Source of the DNA: Dokdonella_A sp049583635
GTDB lineage: Bacteria > Pseudomonadota > Gammaproteobacteria > Xanthomonadales > Rhodanobacteraceae
Direction of reading: 5' to 3'
DNA length: 64,000 nucleotides
NCBI GenBank assembly: GCA_049583635.1
Contig: JBAUWF010000093.1
Span: 1 to 64,000, forward strand
Part shown: piece by piece, positions 8,792 to 18,100 of the stretch
Layout of the letters: each line of letters begins with the position of its first letter
Numbering within the stretch: the first letter of the stretch is position 1
Translations under genes and position numbers: made by a program
Notes under the pieces: model-generated
Told to the model about the DNA's origin: nothing
Database searches by the model: none
Seen by the model: only the letters and a program-made list of their open reading frames with translations

Positions 8792-8820
8792 ATGACCGCA
8801 GCCTGATTCAGGACTAAAAT
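8792..8820 (+). promoter_or_regulatory. Predicted sigma-70 promoter of nfuA
   Basis: ATGACC (8792-8797, 4 of 6 to the -35 consensus) is followed after exactly 17 bp by TAAAAT (8815-8820, 5 of 6 to the -10). Transcription would begin near 8827 and give a leader of about 23 nt before the nfuA ATG at 8850. The -10 lies in the centre of the inverted repeat at 8809-8827, so a bound regulator would block it. Confidence 0.5.
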
Positions 8821-8827
8821 AGTCCTG
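8809..8827. promoter_or_regulatory. IscR/Rrf2-like operator at nfuA
   Basis: A perfect 7-bp inverted repeat, CAGGACT-AAAAT-AGTCCTG. Its core GACTAAAATAGTC has the GACT(A/T-rich)AGTC form of type 1 IscR sites, which are bound by [2Fe-2S]-IscR, an Rrf2-family repressor of Fe-S assembly genes. It overlaps the predicted -10 of nfuA, an Fe-S carrier gene, so sequence, position and target function agree. Binding by IscR is inferred; no iscR gene is in the window. Confidence 0.55.
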
Positions 8828-8849
8828 TTTGGAACGGGCACCATTGCAA

Positions 8850-9446
8850 ATGATCACGCTATCGCAACATGCGCAAGAACATTTCACCCGTCTGATCGCC
8901 CAGCAGGGCATCGACGGCCTCGGTATCCGGCTGCGTGCGGTGAACGCCGGGACGCCGGCGGGCGATTGCCAGATGGAGTTTTGCGAGCACGCCGACCTGC
9001 GCGGAGACGAGTGGGAAGTCGAATACCCGGGCTTCTCGTTTTTCATCGAGCGCGACAGCGTTTCGTTTCTCGATGGCGCCTCGATCGATTTCGCGCGCGA
9101 CGCAACCGGCGGGCAGATGACCATCCGGGCGCCCGCGCTGCGCGGGACGCCGCCCGGCGAGGATGCCAGCATCGTCGAGCGCGTGCACTATGTGATCGAA
9201 TCGGAGATCAATCCTCAACTCGCCTCACACGGCGGCAAGGTCGGTTTGCGTGAAGTCACGGCCGACGGCATCGTGGTCCTGCAGTTCGGCGGCGGCTGCC
9301 ATGGTTGCGGCATGGTCGATGTGACGCTGCGCAACGGTGTCGAGCGCACCTTGCGCGAACGTGTGCCCGGAGTCAGCGGCGTGCGTGATGCGACCGACCA
9401 CGACAACGGCCGGAATCCGTACATGCCGCGCAAAGCCCGCGGTTGA
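8850..9446 (+). CDS. nfuA: Fe-S biogenesis protein NfuA
   Basis: 198 residues. A cytosolic Fe-S carrier that receives [4Fe-4S] clusters and delivers them to apo-enzymes, especially under iron limitation or oxidative stress. Residues 1-95 form a degenerate A-type (HesB-like) domain beginning MITLSQHAQEHFTRLI. Residues about 110-185 form the Nfu domain with the cluster-binding CxxC in GGGCHGCGMVDVTL. The ATG at 8850 is preferred over the upstream GTG/ATG codons because it starts at the family N-terminus and lies just downstream of the predicted promoter and IscR-like operator, which suggest iron or Fe-S dependent control. Confidence 0.93.
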   Translation: MITLSQHAQEHFTRLIAQQGIDGLGIRLRAVNAGTPAGDCQMEFCEHADLRGDEWEVEYPGFSFFIERDSVSFLDGASIDFARDATGGQMTIRAPALRGTPPGEDASIVERVHYVIESEINPQLASHGGKVGLREVTADGIVVLQFGGGCHGCGMVDVTLRNGVERTLRERVPGVSGVRDATDHDNGRNPYMPRKARG

Positions 9447-9542
9447 GAACCCGGATTCAGGGGCGACCGCCTCGTTTCTTGAGGCAGGCTCTGAGCGAGT
9501 GTGCTTTTGCTGTCCGGCCGGTTGAATCAAGGGTGCGATCAA

Positions 9543-9561
9543 GTCCTTGCTCCGCAAGGAC
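9543..9561. terminator. Hairpin between nfuA and the cytochrome genes
   Basis: A perfect 8-bp stem, GTCCTTGC-TCC-GCAAGGAC, lies between the convergent nfuA and cytochrome genes. It is well placed as a bidirectional terminator, but only short T runs follow, so rho-independent activity is uncertain. Confidence 0.35.
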
Positions 9562-9590
9562 GCCGATGGCGTTGTGGAAGCATGCGGCGT

Positions 9591-9600
9591 GGGGGGGGGG
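9591..9600. repeat. Poly-G tract (G10)
   Basis: Ten consecutive G residues in the intergenic space downstream of both nfuA and the cytochrome gene. The tract is prone to slippage but is not near a start codon or promoter that I can identify. Confidence 0.9.
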
Positions 9601-9638
9601 CAATGCACCCGGCCCGGTTTATGCGGACCTTCCCTTGT

Positions 9639-9998
9639 TCAGTCGCCCTGCAGATGACCGTGCAGGTCGGTCAACTTGCCCGGCAGGCTCGAGAAATATG
9701 CAGCCAGATTGTCGATATCCTGATCCGACAATGGCTTGGTGAAGCCGGCCATGATCGGGTTGTTGCGTCGGCCGTCCTTGTACTCGTGCAGGCCCATCGC
9801 CAGATAGTCGGCGTATTGCCCGGCCAGACGCGGGTATTGCGGATCGATGTCGGCGTTGCCGTCCTTCCCGTGGCAGGCCTCGCAGGCGACGGCTTTCGCC
9901 TTGCCTGCGGCGATGTCGGCATCGGCCAGAGCCGCGCTGGAAAATGCCATCGCTGCAAGCGCGAGCAGCAGGGTCGCTGTGATGTGCTTCATGGACAT
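9639..9998 (-). CDS. Exported monohaem cytochrome c (class I, c4/c5-like)
   Basis: About 119 residues starting MSMKHITATLLLALAAMAF, a signal peptide cleaved near ALADA. The mature protein has a haem-binding CEACH motif and a likely distal methionine in NPIMAGFTKPLSDQDI, followed by the usual C-terminal helix. It would carry electrons in the periplasm. It lies directly downstream of a similar cytochrome. The frame can also begin at 10049, where its ATG overlaps the upstream stop as ATGA, so translational coupling from there is possible. The start at 9998 was preferred because it places the signal peptide at the N-terminus. Partner oxidase or dehydrogenase unknown. Confidence 0.82.
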   Translation of the reverse strand: MSMKHITATLLLALAAMAFSSAALADADIAAGKAKAVACEACHGKDGNADIDPQYPRLAGQYADYLAMGLHEYKDGRRNNPIMAGFTKPLSDQDIDNLAAYFSSLPGKLTDLHGHLQGD

Positions 9999-10045
9999 GT
10001 GCTTGATTGCGGTGTGATGGCTTGCGGTCATGTCGCGTCGTGCGC

Positions 10046-10378
10046 TCATGGGGTGAGGCTCGACAGATAGGTGGCGATATCGCGAATGTCCTCGTCGGAC
10101 AGGCTTTCGCCTTGGGCGCGCATGGTCGGATGGGCGCGCATGCCTTGCTTGTATTCGGTCAGCGCCTGCACGATGTAGGCGTAGTTCTGTCCGCCGATGC
10201 GTGGCACATGGTAATTCGGATAGGCGTTTTTCCAGCCGGTGATGCCATGACATCCGGCGCAGGTGTACGCCTTGGTCTTGCCTGCGGCTGCGTCCCCCTT
10301 GGCGGGCGCGGCGGGGGCAGCAGTGGCGGACAGTGCAAGCAGCAATACGGCAGTCGCGAGGATCGGCGCTCGGATCAT
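10046..10378 (-). CDS. Exported monohaem cytochrome c
   Basis: 110 residues. The signal peptide MIRAPILATAVLLLALSAT ends near APA. The haem site is CAGCH, followed by YPNYHVPRIGGQNYAY and a likely methionine ligand in AHPTMRAQGESLSDED, the pattern of cytochrome c553/c4-type half-domains. The start at 10378 is supported by the signal peptide; the frame runs open to 10495 without one. It forms a two-gene unit with the cytochrome at 9639-9998 and may act with it as a periplasmic electron relay. It is divergent from the efflux operon. Confidence 0.82.
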   Translation of the reverse strand: MIRAPILATAVLLLALSATAAPAAPAKGDAAAGKTKAYTCAGCHGITGWKNAYPNYHVPRIGGQNYAYIVQALTEYKQGMRAHPTMRAQGESLSDEDIRDIATYLSSLTP

Positions 10379-10571
10379 TGTCGGTTTCGTTCCGGCAGAC
10401 GTGACAGGGGGATTCAAGCCAAGTGCGCAAACCAACGAAGTATAGCGTGGCATCGCGCGAAGGCGAACACGCAACCTTTTCCGGCTGATCGGCATCCAGT
10501 ACCAGTAGCCGGGTTCGGCAGCGCGCGACTCCCTGGAGCGGCTTGCAATCGGAGGGGTTGCACGTCATAGG

Positions 10572-10599
10572 TGATATAGTTTAGTATAACACTATGTCA
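10572..10599. promoter_or_regulatory. Promoter region and dyad operator candidate of the RND operon
   Basis: An imperfect 28-bp dyad in which 10 of 14 position pairs match; the half-site is TGA-x-ATAGT-x-T. It lies in a conspicuously AT-rich island just before the efflux operon, which also contains -10-like hexamers such as TATAGT and TATAAC. Size and position fit the operator of a TetR-family or similar local repressor. No regulator gene lies next to it in this window, so the regulator is unidentified. Confidence 0.35.
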
Positions 10600-10647
10600 T
10601 CAACTCACCATCGACACGTTCGTCCTACCACCCAGCGAGGCCGCGCC

Positions 10648-11835
10648 ATGTTTCATCAATGCCTGTTGATTATCCGTTCGCGCGCCGCCGGCATCGCGTT
10701 CGGCGCCGGATTGCTGATTGGTGCCGTACTCCTTGGCGGCTGCAGCGGCGGCGGCAACGGCACTGCCCAGGCCAAGGAAACACCGGCGCCGAGCGCGATT
10801 CCGGTCGAGGTAGCGCGTGCGCAACGCCAGGCAGTCACAGCCAGCTACAGCGGCACGGCGGCGCTTGAGGCGGAAGGCGAGGCAGAAATCGTGGCCAAGA
10901 CCAGCGGCATTCTGCAGACACTGCTGACCGAGGAAGGTCAACACGTCAGGAAAGGGCAGCTATTGGCGAAGCTCGACGATGCGAGCGCGCGCAACGGACT
11001 GGCGCAGGCCAACGCAACGTTGCGCAAGTACCAGGCCAAGTTCGATCGCGCCGCGCGCGCGGTGAAAACGCATCTGATACCGAAGGACGAATACGATCAG
11101 GACAAGTTTGATCTGCAAACCCAGCAGGCCGTTGTCGAGGGTGCGCAGCTCGAATTGTCGTACACACGAATCGTTGCGCCGATTTCCGGCGTGATCTCCA
11201 AGCGCATGGTCAAGCCCGGAAACCTCGTGCAAGCCAATCAGGGCGTGTTTCAGGTCGTCGATATGGATCCGCTGTTGGCAGTGCTGTCCGTGCCGGAGCG
11301 CGATCTCAATACGCTCAAGGCCGGGCAGCCCGTGCACCTGCGTGTCGACGCGCTACCGGGCAAGGATTTCGAGGGCAAGGTTGCCCGCATCGCGCCGGTG
11401 GTCGACGCCGCCAGCGGAACATTTCGGGTGACCTGCGAATTCCATGATTCGAGCGAGGTGCTGCGCCCCGGCATGTTCGGGCGCATCGACATTCGCTACG
11501 ACGAGCGCCTCGATGCATTGACCATTCCGCGTTCGGCCCTGATCGACGAGGATGGCGAGACCAGCGTTTATGTAATCACGCCAGGGGCGGTCAAGCCGAG
11601 CCAGCCTGAAAAATCGTCGACTGCCAAGGCTGCGAACGCACCGGCGAAAAAATCCGCCGCGTCGGCGCCGGTGCCGACGTTGCTGGCGACACGCCGTATC
11701 GTGAGGACCGGCTATGCCGATGGCGACCGCATCGAGATCCGCGACGGACTCAAGAGCGGCGATCGTGTGATCACGGTCGGACGCAATGCGGTGCGCGACG
11801 GTGCCGTCGTGCAGGTGCTGGAGAGTCGCCAGTGA
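10648..11835 (+). CDS. RND efflux periplasmic adaptor (membrane-fusion) lipoprotein
   Basis: About 395 residues, HlyD/AcrA family. It bridges inner-membrane RND pumps and an outer-membrane channel. The N-terminus has a lipobox (VLLGGC, Cys32). The lipoyl half-motif KTSGILQTLLTEEGQHVRKG, a short alpha-hairpin (about 105-160), the second lipoyl half IVAPISGVISKRMVKPGN, and beta-barrel and membrane-proximal regions follow. An Ala/Lys/Pro-rich insert (about residues 310-338) interrupts the membrane-proximal region. The frame opens at 10594, but that ATG lies inside the promoter dyad, so ATG 10648 was chosen. It is first in an operon with two permeases; no outer-membrane factor gene is present, so TolC or another channel must be supplied from elsewhere. 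Confidence 0.85.
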   Translation: MFHQCLLIIRSRAAGIAFGAGLLIGAVLLGGCSGGGNGTAQAKETPAPSAIPVEVARAQRQAVTASYSGTAALEAEGEAEIVAKTSGILQTLLTEEGQHVRKGQLLAKLDDASARNGLAQANATLRKYQAKFDRAARAVKTHLIPKDEYDQDKFDLQTQQAVVEGAQLELSYTRIVAPISGVISKRMVKPGNLVQANQGVFQVVDMDPLLAVLSVPERDLNTLKAGQPVHLRVDALPGKDFEGKVARIAPVVDAASGTFRVTCEFHDSSEVLRPGMFGRIDIRYDERLDALTIPRSALIDEDGETSVYVITPGAVKPSQPEKSSTAKAANAPAKKSAASAPVPTLLATRRIVRTGYADGDRIEIRDGLKSGDRVITVGRNAVRDGAVVQVLESRQ

Positions 11836-11884
11836 CATCCATACGTAGCGGGAGGCTGTACGACGCACAGCAAGGTTCGCTGCG

Positions 11885-14800
11885 ATGAACCTCCCCGAGT
11901 TTGCCACGCGTCGACGCGTCACCGTCGGCATGGCGACGCTGACCATGGTCCTGTTCGGTCTGATCGCGCTCGCCGGCCTCAGGGTCAATCTGCTGCCGGA
12001 CCTTTCCTATCCGACGCTCACCGTGCGCACGGAGTACGAAGGCGCGGCCCCGACCGAAATCGAGAATCTGATCAGCCAGCCCGTCGAGGAAGCGCTCGGC
12101 GTGGTCAAGAACGTGCGCAAGATTCATTCGATTTCGCGTACCGGGCAATCCGACGTGATTCTCGAGTTTGCCTGGGGTACGCCGATGGAACTGGCGAGCA
12201 TGGAGGTGCGCGACAAGCTCGATACTCTGCAATTGCCGCTCGAAGCGAAAAAACCCTTGCTGCTGCGTTTCAATCCGTCAACCGATCCGATTGTTCGTCT
12301 CGGTCTGACCAGCACGGTCGCGGCGGATCGCTTTGACGAAGCCCGCCTCAAGCAACTGCGGCGATTCGCCGACGATGAACTCAAGAAACGACTCGATCCG
12401 ATTGCCGGTGTAGCCGCGGTCAAGGTCGGCGGTGGACTCGAGGACGAAGTGCAGGTCGATATCGATCAGCACAAGCTGGTACGACTCAATCTGGGCGTCG
12501 GCGACATTGTCGAGCGCCTCAAGCAGGAGAACGTCAATGTATCGGCCGGGCGCATCGAAAGCGGCACCGAACGCTATCTCGTGCGCACCGTCAATCAGTT
12601 CACGAATCTCGCCCAGATGGGCGACATGCTGATCAAGGTCGATCAAGGCGTTCCGATTCGGCTCAGGGACGTCGCGACGATTACCCAAGGTTACAAGGAA
12701 CGTACCGGCATCGTACGCATCGACGGTCATGAAGCGGTCGAACTCGCGGTCTACAAGGAAGGCGATGCGAATACGGTAGCCGTGGCCGGCCGCGTTCGCG
12801 ATGCGCTTGGCAAGCTGAAATCGACGCTGCCGTCCGATACCAAACTGAATGTCATCGACGATCAATCGGTGTTCATCCAGAACGCGCTCACCGACGTGCG
12901 CAACGACGCGATTATCGGTGGCGTGCTTGCGGTGTTGATGATCTTCTTTTTCCTCGGTCATGCCTGGAGCACCTTCATTATTGCGCTGTCGTTGCCGGTG
13001 TCGTTGATTGCGACGTTTTTCTTCATGGGACAATTCGGCCTCAACCTCAACGTGATGTCGCTCGGCGGTCTTGCGCTGGCGACCGGCATGGTGGTCGACG
13101 ATTCGATCGTGGTGCTGGAGAACATCGCTCGCCTGCGCGAGGGTGGGGCATCGATACTCGATGCTGCGGTTCGCGGCGCGCGCGAGGTCGGCATGGCGGT
13201 GACCGCATCGACGCTGACCACCGTCGCGGTGTTCTTTCCTCTGGTATTCGTGCAGGGGATCGCCGGGCAGTTGTTCCGCGATCAGGCGCTGACGATCACG
13301 TTCGCAATGCTGATCTCGCTCATCGTCGCGATGACCCTGATCCCCATGCTCGCCTCGCTCAAGGGCCGTGCACCGCTTGCCTATCCCGACGAGCCACCGA
13401 CTGGGCCGCGACCATTTCCGCGCAATAAGTGGCTGCGCGGCGCAAAGCGGGGTATCCGGGCGTTGGGCGAGGGGATGTTCCAGATATTGCCGCGCGTGAT
13501 CGGTGTGGCGATCGCGTTTGTGGCGCGCTGGTTGGGACGCATCGTCGGCGTGCCGCTCACGTTCGCGGGGCGTGGTGTCAGAGGCGCCTATGATCGTGCG
13601 GCACGAGGTTTCCGTCGCGCGTTGCCGGGTCTGCTGGACAGGCCATGGTTGGTGTTGGGCACCGCTGCGCTCGCGTTCGCGCTGAGCCTTGCGCTGGTAC
13701 CGACGCTCGGCACCAACCTGATTCCAAGCCTCGCGCAAGGGCGTTTCGACACCACCATCAAGCTGCCGCCCGGAACGTCGCTGGCCGAAACCGACGCACT
13801 GGTGCGCCAGATCGAGCAGCAGCATGCGAAGGACCGCGCGGTCGAGTCGATCTATGGGGTTTCCGGAACCGGCACGCGACTCGATGCGACTCCGACCGAA
13901 TCCGGCGAGAACATCGCGCGTCTGTCGGTGGCATTGAAGCCCGGCGCCGGGACCGCCGCCGAAAGCGCAGAAATGGACAGCCTGCGTCGCAGCCTCGCGG
14001 CGCGACCGGATAGCGAAGTCAAGTTCGCGCGGCCCGCGCTGTTCAGCCTGTCCACTCCGGTCGAGATCGAGATTCGTGGATACGATCTGGGCGCGCTGTC
14101 CAAGGCCGGCCGCAGGCTTGCCGAACTCGTCTCCGCCTCACCGCGCTTTGCCGACGTCAAGTCCACGGTCGCGGATGGCTATCCGGAAATCCAGATACGC
14201 TTCGACCAGGATCGTGCCGCTGCGCTCGGTCTGACCACGCGCCAGATCGCCGATGCCGTCGTCGACAAGGTGCGCGGTCAGGTGGCCACTCGCTACAACT
14301 TTCGCGATCGCAAGATCGACGTGCTGGTACGTGCGCGTGAATCGGATCGCGCCAGTGTCGATGACATTCGCAATCTCATCGTCAATCCGACCGCGGACAA
14401 GCCGGTGCGCCTGGCGTCAGTCGCCGACATCACCACCACCGAAGGGCCGAGCGAAATCCATCGCGTCGATCAGGAGCGCGTGGCGATCGTCTCGGCCAAC
14501 CTGCGTTACGGCGATCTCGGCAGCGCCGTGCATGAACTGCAGCACACCCTTGCAACGCACCCGCTTGCGGCCGGCGTGTCAGTGCACATCGGCGGGCAGA
14601 GCGAGGAACTCGATGCGTCGATGAAATCGTTGTTGTTCGCACTCGGCCTCGCCATCTTTCTGGTTTACCTGGTCATGGCCTCGCAGTTCGAATCATTGCT
14701 GCATCCATTCGTCATCATGTTCTCGATTCCACTGGCGCTGGTCGGCGCGGTGCTGGCACTCAAGCTTACCGGTACGCCGATTTCGGTCGTGGTGTTCATC

Positions 14801-15190
14801 GGCCTGATCATGCTGGCGGGCATCGTGGTCAAGAACGCGATCGTGCTGGTCGATCGCATCAACCGTCTGCGCGAAGCCGGACACGCCAAGCGCGAGGCGA
14901 TCGTGCTGGCGGCTGAATCGCGCCTGCGTCCGATCGTGATGACGACGTTGGCGACTCTGCTCGGCTTCCTGCCGCTCGCGATTGCGCTCGGCGACGGCGC
15001 CGAGGTGCGCGCGCCGATGGCGATCACGGTGATCGGCGGTCTCGCCGTATCGACGCTGCTGACCCTGATCGTGATCCCGGTTCTCTACGAGAGACTCGAT
15101 CGCAAAGCGGATGCGGTGTACCGGGCGCATGGGGAGCGCAAGCGCACCAGAGTCGACGTGCAGCCGGCCGGGCAGGGCGCGACACCATGA
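11885..15190 (+). CDS. RND efflux permease, first of tandem pair, intact proton relay
   Basis: 1101 residues, HAE-1-like inner-membrane pump with twelve expected membrane helices and two large periplasmic loops. TM4 carries the adjacent aspartates of the proton relay (Asp405-Asp406 in GMVVDDSIVVLENI), and TM10 carries the matching lysine (Lys983 in GIVVKNAIVLVDRI), as in AcrB. Between TM6 and TM7 lies an unusually long basic/amphipathic insertion (about residues 495-590), which makes this protein longer than AcrB (1049). It is 49 bp downstream of the adaptor gene, and its stop overlaps the ATG of the second permease. Substrates cannot be told from sequence. Confidence 0.92.
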   Translation: MNLPEFATRRRVTVGMATLTMVLFGLIALAGLRVNLLPDLSYPTLTVRTEYEGAAPTEIENLISQPVEEALGVVKNVRKIHSISRTGQSDVILEFAWGTPMELASMEVRDKLDTLQLPLEAKKPLLLRFNPSTDPIVRLGLTSTVAADRFDEARLKQLRRFADDELKKRLDPIAGVAAVKVGGGLEDEVQVDIDQHKLVRLNLGVGDIVERLKQENVNVSAGRIESGTERYLVRTVNQFTNLAQMGDMLIKVDQGVPIRLRDVATITQGYKERTGIVRIDGHEAVELAVYKEGDANTVAVAGRVRDALGKLKSTLPSDTKLNVIDDQSVFIQNALTDVRNDAIIGGVLAVLMIFFFLGHAWSTFIIALSLPVSLIATFFFMGQFGLNLNVMSLGGLALATGMVVDDSIVVLENIARLREGGASILDAAVRGAREVGMAVTASTLTTVAVFFPLVFVQGIAGQLFRDQALTITFAMLISLIVAMTLIPMLASLKGRAPLAYPDEPPTGPRPFPRNKWLRGAKRGIRALGEGMFQILPRVIGVAIAFVARWLGRIVGVPLTFAGRGVRGAYDRAARGFRRALPGLLDRPWLVLGTAALAFALSLALVPTLGTNLIPSLAQGRFDTTIKLPPGTSLAETDALVRQIEQQHAKDRAVESIYGVSGTGTRLDATPTESGENIARLSVALKPGAGTAAESAEMDSLRRSLAARPDSEVKFARPALFSLSTPVEIEIRGYDLGALSKAGRRLAELVSASPRFADVKSTVADGYPEIQIRFDQDRAAALGLTTRQIADAVVDKVRGQVATRYNFRDRKIDVLVRARESDRASVDDIRNLIVNPTADKPVRLASVADITTTEGPSEIHRVDQERVAIVSANLRYGDLGSAVHELQHTLATHPLAAGVSVHIGGQSEELDASMKSLLFALGLAIFLVYLVMASQFESLLHPFVIMFSIPLALVGAVLALKLTGTPISVVVFIGLIMLAGIVVKNAIVLVDRINRLREAGHAKREAIVLAAESRLRPIVMTTLATLLGFLPLAIALGDGAEVRAPMAITVIGGLAVSTLLTLIVIPVLYERLDRKADAVYRAHGERKRTRVDVQPAGQGATP

Positions 15191-18100
15191 ATGCCCGCAA
15201 GTCCGGCGGCGGCTGGTCGCTGGCTGAACTCAGCCTCAAGCGGCCGGTAACCGCGATCATGTTCTTCGTCACCGTGACACTGGTCGGATTGATCGCCGCG
15301 GTGCGGTTGCCACTGGAGTATTTCCCGGATATCGACGCGCCGTTCCTGCTCATCGATGTGCCATATCCCGGATCGACCCCTACCGAAATTGAACGCACAT
15401 TGACGCGACCGATCGAGGAGGCGCTGTCGACGCTGTCCGGTATCCAGCGCATGAATTCCACCTCGCGCGCCGATGGTGTGCAGTTGTTTCTCGAGTTCAA
15501 ATGGGGGCAGGACGTCGCATCCAAGGCAATCGAGGCACGTGAAAAGATCGACGCGATTCGTGACGAACTGCCGTCGGATCTCAAGCGCTATTTCGTGCAG
15601 AAGTTCTCGACTGCGGATGCGCCGGTACTGCAACTTCGCATTTCGAGCGACCGCGATCTTTCCAATTCCTGGGACCTTATCGACCGCAAGTTGAAACGAC
15701 CTCTGGAACGCCTGCCGGGAGTCGCCAAGGTCGAGATACAGGGTGTGGCGCCACCTGAAGTGCAGATTGAACTCGCATCCGATCGCGTAATCGCGCACGG
15801 CATCAGTCTGAACGATCTGGTCAAGCGTCTGCAGGCGGCCAATTTTTCGGTTGCGGCCGGGCAAATCGATGCCGGGAGCTATCGCTATCGAGTGCAACCG
15901 AAGGGCGAGTGGTCCTCGCTCGAGGACATCCGCAATTTCGTCGTCGACGACAGCGGCCTCAAGCTGCGCGATATCGCAACGATCAGCTTGCAGCCGTCAC
16001 GTCTTGATTACGAACGCCGTCTGGATATGAAACCGGCAGTCGCGGTGGACATCTATCGCGAACGCAGTGCCAATCTGGTCGACGTCGGCAAGGCTGTGCT
16101 GGCCGAAGTATCCAGTGCGTCGGCCGCGCCGGAAATGCACGGGCTCAAGTTGTTCTTTCTGGAGAATCAGGCAAAGGGCGTAACCGATTCACTGGGTGAA
16201 CTCGGCAAGGCCGGATTGATCGGCATGTTGTTGTCGGTTCTGGTGCTGTACTTTTTCCTGCGTGACTGGCCATCCACGCTGATGGTGTCGCTGGCGATTC
16301 CGATCTGTTTCGTCATGACGCTCGGTTGCATGTATTTCTTCGGCATATCGCTCAACGTGCTTTCGATGATGGGCTTGTTGCTCGCGGTGGGCATGCTGGT
16401 GGACAACGCGGTCGTGGTGGTCGAGAGCATCTATCAGTACCGCGAAAAGTATCCGGACCAACCCTGGTATTGCGCAATCGAGGGCACGCGCGTGGTCGGC
16501 ACCGCGATCACGGCCGGCACCCTGACCAGCATCATCGTGTTCCTGCCGAACGTGTTCGGCGAGCGCAATCCGATCAGCATCTACCTGACCCAGGTCGCGG
16601 TATCGATGGCGATCGCGCAACTGGCATCGTGGCTGGTGGCCGTGAGCCTGATCCCGATGCTGTCGGCGCGTCTGCCGCCACCGCGCTTCATTGGGCGCAA
16701 GACGCTGGTCACGCGCTTGCGCACCCGCTACGAACGTCTGATCGGATGGACGCTTGGACACCGCGGCTGGACCATGCTTGGCGTCGTGGCGTTGCTCATA
16801 TTGAGTTTCGTGCCGATCGGTGCCACAAAAAAAGACATGTTTCCGGCCGGCGACACGCGCGTACTGCGTCTGCAGTACGACCTCAATGGCAGTTATCGCC
16901 TGCCCGAACTCGAACATTCGATCGACCGCGTGGAACGCTATCTGCTCGCGCACAAGAAGGCATTCGAAATAGACATGGTTTACAGCTATTTCGATGAAAA
17001 GGGCCAGGTTCAGACCAGCCTGTTGCTGACTGACGACAGGCACGCGCAACGCTCGGCCGGCGCGATCATGGACGACATTCGCAAGGGACTGCCGAAACTC
17101 GCGATCGGTGAAGTCAGTTTCGACCGGCAGAAAAGCGGTGCCAGTGGTGAAGGGCTGAAACTCTCGCTGATCGGCGACTCCAACAGCGAGTTGCACGATG
17201 TTGCCGAATCGGTGCTTCCGGTACTCAAGGCGGTACCCGGGTTACGCGATGTTCGGCTGGACCAGAACGCCGCCGATCGCGAAGTGACGCTGCACGTCGA
17301 TCGTGAGCGCGCGCGCCAGTTCGGTTTCAGTGCGGACGCCGTCGCCCAATACGTATCGGTTGCGTTGCGTGGAACAGCCCTCAAGGAGTTTCGCCACGGC
17401 GACAGCGAGATTCCGGTGTGGCTGAGATTCCAGAACGCCGACACCCAGAGCGTCGACGACATCGGCCGCTACGATCTGCGCGCGCCGGATGGAACACGCG
17501 TGCCGCTGCTCTCGATGGTCGATCTGCACCGGCAGGATGCCGCGTCGGTGATCCAGCGCGAAAACCGCCAGACCGCATTGCCGATCCAAGCCAATCTGGC
17601 CGCCGGAACGACGATGGATGATGCGCGCAAGGCAATCGACAAGGCGATGAAATCGGTCACCTTGCCGGGCGGCTACAGCTGGACCTACGGCACCAGCTTC
17701 CAGGAATCCGACGATGCCGGCCAGCGCATGGCATTCAATACGCTGATTGCGCTGGTGCTGGTCTATGTCGTCATGTGTGCGATGTTCGAGTCGCTGATTT
17801 TCCCCGCCGCGATCATGGTGACCTTCGTGTTTTCGGTGTTCGGAGTGTTCTGGCTGTTCTGGCTGACCGGCACGACATTTTCGATCATGGCCTCGATCGG
17901 CGTGCTGATCCTGATGGGGGTGGTGGTCAACAACGGCATCGTCATGATCGTTCACATCAATCAATTGCGCCATCTGGGTCTGGCCCGCACCGATGCACTG
18001 CGGCAAGGCAGCAGCGAGCGCCTGCGGCCGATCCTGATGACCATGGGGACCGCGATCCTCGGCATGGTGCCGTTGTGCCTCGGCACGACGCAGCTTGGCG

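Noticed and set aside
12278..13825. 515-codon minus-strand open frame inside the first RND gene
   Set aside because: Antisense shadow; its translation is rich in His, Arg and Gln, typical of reverse-frame reading of a high-G+C membrane protein gene.
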